NCBI GenBank assembly: GCA_019636675.1
Contig: JAHBXC010000001.1
Coordinates: 1 to 64,000 of the forward strand
Origin: Phycisphaeraceae bacterium
GTDB lineage: Bacteria; Planctomycetota; Phycisphaerae; Phycisphaerales; UBA1924
Direction: 5' to 3'
Length of the DNA stretch: 64,000 nucleotides
The translations under genes were made by a program, and so were the position numbers. Under the pieces are notes generated by a model that saw only the letters and a program-made list of their open reading frames with translations, was not told where the DNA came from and did no database searches. Below are positions 61,349 to 64,000 of the stretch, piece after piece (the stretch's first letter is position 1; every line of letters starts with the position of its first letter).

Positions 61349-62752
61349 TCACCCGCCCCGCGCCAGGGCCGCGAAGCGCTCGCCCCGGCGCTCGTAGTTG
61401 TCGAACTGGTCCCAGCTCGCGCAGGCAGGGGAGAGCAGGACGACCTCGCCGGCGCGCGCGTCGTCGAGGATCTTCGCCATCGCGCCGTCCAGCGTGCCGC
61501 AGACATGCGCGCGCCCCCTCGCCCCGGGGGGGACGCTCTCGAGGATCTGGTCCGAGGTCGCGCCCACGAGATAGAGCCCGGCGAGTCGCTCCGCGAGGGC
61601 GCCCACCGGGGAGAGGTCGACCTTCTTGTCGTACCCCCCGGCGATCAGGCGCACGCGCGAGACGCCCGGGTCGTTCGCGAACGACTCGACCGCGAGCAGG
61701 CAGGCGTCGACCGTCGTGCACTTGCTGTCGTTGTAAAAGCGCACCGGCTCGCCCGCGCGTTCGAGCACGCGCTCCGCGACGAGCTGCAGGCGATGGGGGA
61801 GCCCCGTGAAACCCGCAAGCGACGGCGCGAGCGCGCCGGGGTCTTCTCCGAGGAAGACGCCCGCCGCGTGCAGCGCGACGCTGGCGTTGCGGATGTTGTG
61901 CGCCCCGGGGACCGAGAGGCGCTCGCGCGCGATCGCCGGCTCGAGCGCCCGGATCGTCGCCGGCTCGACGCGGCGCACGCCGGATCGCGTGTCGCACACG
62001 ATCGACTCGTCGCCGAACACCGCGATGTCGCCCTCGCGCTGGTGGGCGACGAGCAGGCGCTTGCTGTCGCGATAGTGCTCCATGCCGCCGTGCCAGTCGA
62101 GGTGGTTGGGCGAGAGATTCGTCAGCACCGCGACGCGCGGCGAGAAGGGCGCCGAGACGCCCGCTTTCGCGATGTCGTCAAGCCAGTGCAGCATCGCGCT
62201 GGAGACTTCGAGCACCACGGCGTCGCCCGGCGCGATCGAGGGCAGATGCGCGAGCAGCGACCCGCCGATGTTCCCGCCCAGATGCACCCGCTCCTCGCCC
62301 AGCCGGGCGCGCATCGCGTGCGCGAGCATCGCGCTGGTCGTCGACTTGCCAGCGCTCCCGGTCACAGCCAGCACCCGATCGCGCCGGGGAAGACGCTCGA
62401 TCAGCAGCGCGATCTCCGTGGTGATCGGCACGCGCGCGCCGCGCGCGGCGTTCAGGAAGCGGTTGTTCCAGGGCAGCGGCGCCGCCGGGTTGGCGACGAC
62501 CAGGTCGGTGTCGGTGAAATCATGCTCGTCGTGCCCGCCCAGCCGGAGCGAGACCAGCCCGGCGTCGACGAGCGGGCGGAGTTCACGGACCGAATCGGCG
62601 AGCGTGTCTTCGGACGCAAGGTCAGTGACCAGCACCTTGGCACCCTGCTCCGCGAGCCACCGGGCCGCCCCCAGCCCGCCCCCGAACCGCCCGAGCCCCA
62701 TGACGGTCACGCGGCGGCCCTGCAGGGATGGAAACGCGTCGGGGTGGGTCAT
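61349..62752 (-). CDS. murD: UDP-N-acetylmuramoyl-L-alanine--D-glutamate ligase
   Basis: 467 residues. MurD adds D-Glu to the peptidoglycan precursor in the cytoplasm. The N-terminal [19 protein letters not shown] binds UDP, and the Mur ligase core shows [35 protein letters not shown] and [15 protein letters not shown]. The C-terminal domain has [12 protein letters not shown] and [12 protein letters not shown]. The ATP loop differs from the common GTNGKTT, and NDSKATN is NDSKCTT here. It is not inside a full mur cluster; ftsW and murG are absent. Confidence 0.93.
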   Translation of the reverse strand: MTHPDAFPSLQGRRVTVMGLGRFGGGLGAARWLAEQGAKVLVTDLASEDTLADSVRELRPLVDAGLVSLRLGGHDEHDFTDTDLVVANPAAPLPWNNRFLNAARGARVPITTEIALLIERLPRRDRVLAVTGSAGKSTTSAMLAHAMRARLGEERVHLGGNIGGSLLAHLPSIAPGDAVVLEVSSAMLHWLDDIAKAGVSAPFSPRVAVLTNLSPNHLDWHGGMEHYRDSKRLLVAHQREGDIAVFGDESIVCDTRSGVRRVEPATIRALEPAIARERLSVPGAHNIRNASVALHAAGVFLGEDPGALAPSLAGFTGLPHRLQLVAERVLERAGEPVRFYNDSKCTTVDACLLAVESFANDPGVSRVRLIAGGYDKKVDLSPVGALAERLAGLYLVGATSDQILESVPPGARGRAHVCGTLDGAMAKILDDARAGEVVLLSPACASWDQFDNYERRGERFAALARGG

Positions 62753-62850
62753 GGGCAGTTCTATCGGGGGGAGGGGCGCGAAGGCGAGAGAGGAGTGGTG
62801 CCCTAACAAAAACGGGAGTATGTACTTACCGCAAACCGCCGAATGAGGGC

Positions 62851-62878
62851 TTGACTTAGGAATTGCGTCAAGTATAAT
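62851..62878 (+). promoter_or_regulatory. Strong sigma-70-like promoter of the transposase, leaderless
   Basis: TTGACT (62851-62856) and a perfect TATAAT (62873-62878) are separated by 16 bp; the ATG comes 6 nt after, so the mRNA would begin at the start codon. CTTGAC (62850-62855) and GTCAAG (62867-62872) form an inverted repeat within it, a possible repressor or transposase site. Confidence 0.75.
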
Positions 62879-62884
62879 GATCGT

Positions 62885-63787
62885 ATGGCCAAGAAGAAGC
62901 CCGTCAAGGTCGGCGAGAACAAGTCCAGCACCACGCGGGAAATCCCACTGGCCTGTGCGGACGAGCTGGCCGCGGTCGAGTTCATGGAGAAGCGTCGCTG
63001 GGGCGACTGCCCCGCCTGCCCGCACTGCGGGTCATCCGCCTTCTACAAGATGACCGACCGGGCCACCGGCGAGCGAAACGCCCGTTTTCTCTGGCGTTGC
63101 CGCGACTGCAAGAAACAGTACACCGTTCGCATCGGGACCATTTTCGAGGACAGTCGAATCCCCCTGCGCCACTGGTGCTTTGCGTTCTGGGCCGCGTGCG
63201 CGTCCAAGAAGGGTGTCTCGGCCAAGCAGATTCAGCGTCAGACCGGGCTTTCCTACAAGTCCGCCCTGTTCATGATGCACCGCATCCGGTTCACCATGGC
63301 CGACGGGCCGAACCCCGGAAAGCTCGGCGGCACGGTCGAGGTCGATGAGACCTACATGGGCGGCAAGCCCCGCTATCGCGGCCCCAACACCCCGCGCGGC
63401 GGCGCCACGCCCCGCCCGATCGTCATGGCCATCGTCCAGCGCGGCGGCGCGGTCCGGCCAAAGGTCATCCCGACGATCACCGCGGACAACCTTCTGCCCG
63501 AAATCATGCGTCATGTGGACCCGACGGCCCGCGTCATCACCGACGAAAACCGCTGCTACACCGATGTCCGCATGGTCGTCTCGGGCGGCCATGAGCATGT
63601 GAAGCACTCGGCCCGCGAGTATGTCCGCAAGGGGACCGACATTCACACGAACACGGTCGAGGGCTTCTTCGGCAACCTCAAGCGCGGCATCTACGGCACC
63701 TTCCACGCGGTGTCCCGCAAGCACCTGCAGGCCTATCTGGACGAGTTCGCCTTCCGCTATTCGACCCGCGCCCTTGAGGACGGGTAG
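62885..63787 (+). CDS. IS1595-family transposase, probably truncated by an in-frame TAG
   Basis: 300 residues to the TAG at 63785. The zinc ribbon (CPHCGSSAF ... CRDCKKQY) and the IS1595 (ISXO2-like) core are clear: [20 protein letters not shown] and [14 protein letters not shown] (DDE-type residues). After the stop, 21 more in-frame codons (RLDAAIRQAEGRRLAYRD) read like the usual family C-terminus and end at TGA 63851-63853. A single change of a GAG or similar codon to TAG would explain this. The element looks like the only mobile DNA in the window. Confidence 0.88.
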   Translation: MAKKKPVKVGENKSSTTREIPLACADELAAVEFMEKRRWGDCPACPHCGSSAFYKMTDRATGERNARFLWRCRDCKKQYTVRIGTIFEDSRIPLRHWCFAFWAACASKKGVSAKQIQRQTGLSYKSALFMMHRIRFTMADGPNPGKLGGTVEVDETYMGGKPRYRGPNTPRGGATPRPIVMAIVQRGGAVRPKVIPTITADNLLPEIMRHVDPTARVITDENRCYTDVRMVVSGGHEHVKHSAREYVRKGTDIHTNTVEGFFGNLKRGIYGTFHAVSRKHLQAYLDEFAFRYSTRALEDG

Positions 63788-63844
63788 CGGCTGGACGCCG
63801 CGATCCGGCAGGCGGAGGGGCGTCGGCTGGCTTATCGGGACCAT

Positions 63845-63871
63845 GTGGCGTGAGTGTGCACAGTGCGCCAC
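63845..63871. repeat. Dyad at the 3' end of the transposase gene
   Basis: GTGGCG (63845-63850) pairs with CGCCAC (63866-63871) around the palindrome TGTGCACA (63855-63862). It overlaps the readthrough stop codon and could be part of the element end or a terminator without a T-tract. Confidence 0.5.
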
Positions 63872-63903
63872 AAGCGCCGCGTTTACAAAGGGTTGTGCCA
63901 ATA

Positions 63904-63916
63904 GGGGTTAAACCCC
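63904..63916. repeat. 13-bp palindrome GGGGTTAAACCCC
   Basis: A perfect inverted repeat around a central A, 32 bp upstream of the promoter at 63948. It may be a regulatory site for the gene to the right. Confidence 0.4.
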
Positions 63917-63947
63917 GGAAAACAAACGGCTTGCGCGCCAAAACTTC

Positions 63948-63976
63948 TTGACACCCGGGCGGCTCTTGCCGATAAT
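63948..63976 (+). promoter_or_regulatory. Near-consensus promoter reading out of the window
   Basis: TTGACA (63948-63953, perfect) and GATAAT (63971-63976, 5 of 6) are 17 bp apart. It is the best promoter in the window and points to a gene or RNA beyond position 64000. Base composition here is lower in GC than the surrounding genes. Confidence 0.8.
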
Positions 63977-64000
63977 GCCCCTGCAGGAAATGGGAAAAAT

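Larger units (their letters stand above)
62795..63871 (+). mobile_element. Possible IS1595-type element (ends tentative)
   Basis: GTGGTGCCCTA at 62795-62805 and the reverse complement of CAGTGCGCCAC (63861-63871) match at 8 of 11 positions and enclose the transposase, giving 1077 bp, a normal size for the family. No target-site duplication was found at these limits, so the boundaries are uncertain. Confidence 0.35.

Noticed and set aside
62787..63879. 8-bp target-site duplication for the IS1595-type element
   Set aside because: The bases next to the tentative ends do not match each other, so no duplication can be claimed.

Overview
The window looks like chromosome from a planctomycete of the class Phycisphaerae, probably order Phycisphaerales. 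The evidence is very high GC with matching codon use, several secreted proteins ending in the short Cys-bounded dockerin-like repeat (DxNxDGxVNFxDLN) common in that group, a Gram-negative envelope gene (lpxK) next to peptidoglycan synthesis (murD), and many exported hydrolases. This placement is inferred from gene content; no 16S rRNA is present.

Layout. 1-8.1 kb holds secreted or surface proteins: a truncated repetitive adhesin-like protein, an endonuclease/exonuclease/phosphatase-fold protein with a dockerin, an apparently exported methyltransferase, a small unknown and a subtilase with a polyproline linker. 8.1-9.8 kb is purEK. 9.8-16.7 kb is one minus-strand run: queD-like, maf, a small membrane protein, lpxK, nadC, an M28 peptidase lipoprotein and a YtcJ-like amidohydrolase, mostly with overlapping starts and stops. 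16.7-22.6 kb has a Cys glutathione peroxidase, a P1B-type metal ATPase, a Zn/Mn-type ABC importer (znuA-znuC-znuB order) and tRNA-Leu(CAA) lying 18 nt upstream of znuA. 22.8-34 kb carries five large exported or membrane proteins for amino-acid and peptide processing: agmatine-deiminase-like, M14 carboxypeptidase, POT transporter, S9 peptidase and subtilase. 34-39 kb is tig, an amidohydrolase, a SHOCT-like membrane protein and clpX. 39-44.5 kb is a MarR-adaptor-RND pump operon with a perfect 18-bp palindrome upstream.

44.5-51 kb holds the least familiar genes: a ParA ATPase fused to an AMPK/CBM48-type glycogen-binding domain, translationally coupled to a MinD-like protein that has lost its P-loop; then aroB, whose start overlaps the stop of a Doc (Fic-fold) toxin with its antitoxin; then guaA. 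51-54.3 kb is a lipoprotein, a HATPase/STAS pair, an MlaE permease and a UbiA prenyltransferase. 54.3-62.8 kb has htpX, a TauE/SafE permease, a 1-phosphofructokinase-like kinase, a 3D-domain protein, DUF58, L21 (without L27), an M28 peptidase and murD. An IS1595-family transposase with a probable premature stop is at 62.9-63.8 kb, followed by a near-consensus promoter reading out of the window.

A pattern across the window: about ten genes lack a Shine-Dalgarno sequence but have a TANNNT -10-like hexamer 5-7 nt before the start codon, as expected for leaderless mRNAs. Genes inside operons and many exported-protein genes carry clear GGAG-type sites instead. No CRISPR array, rRNA operon, prophage or origin was seen.
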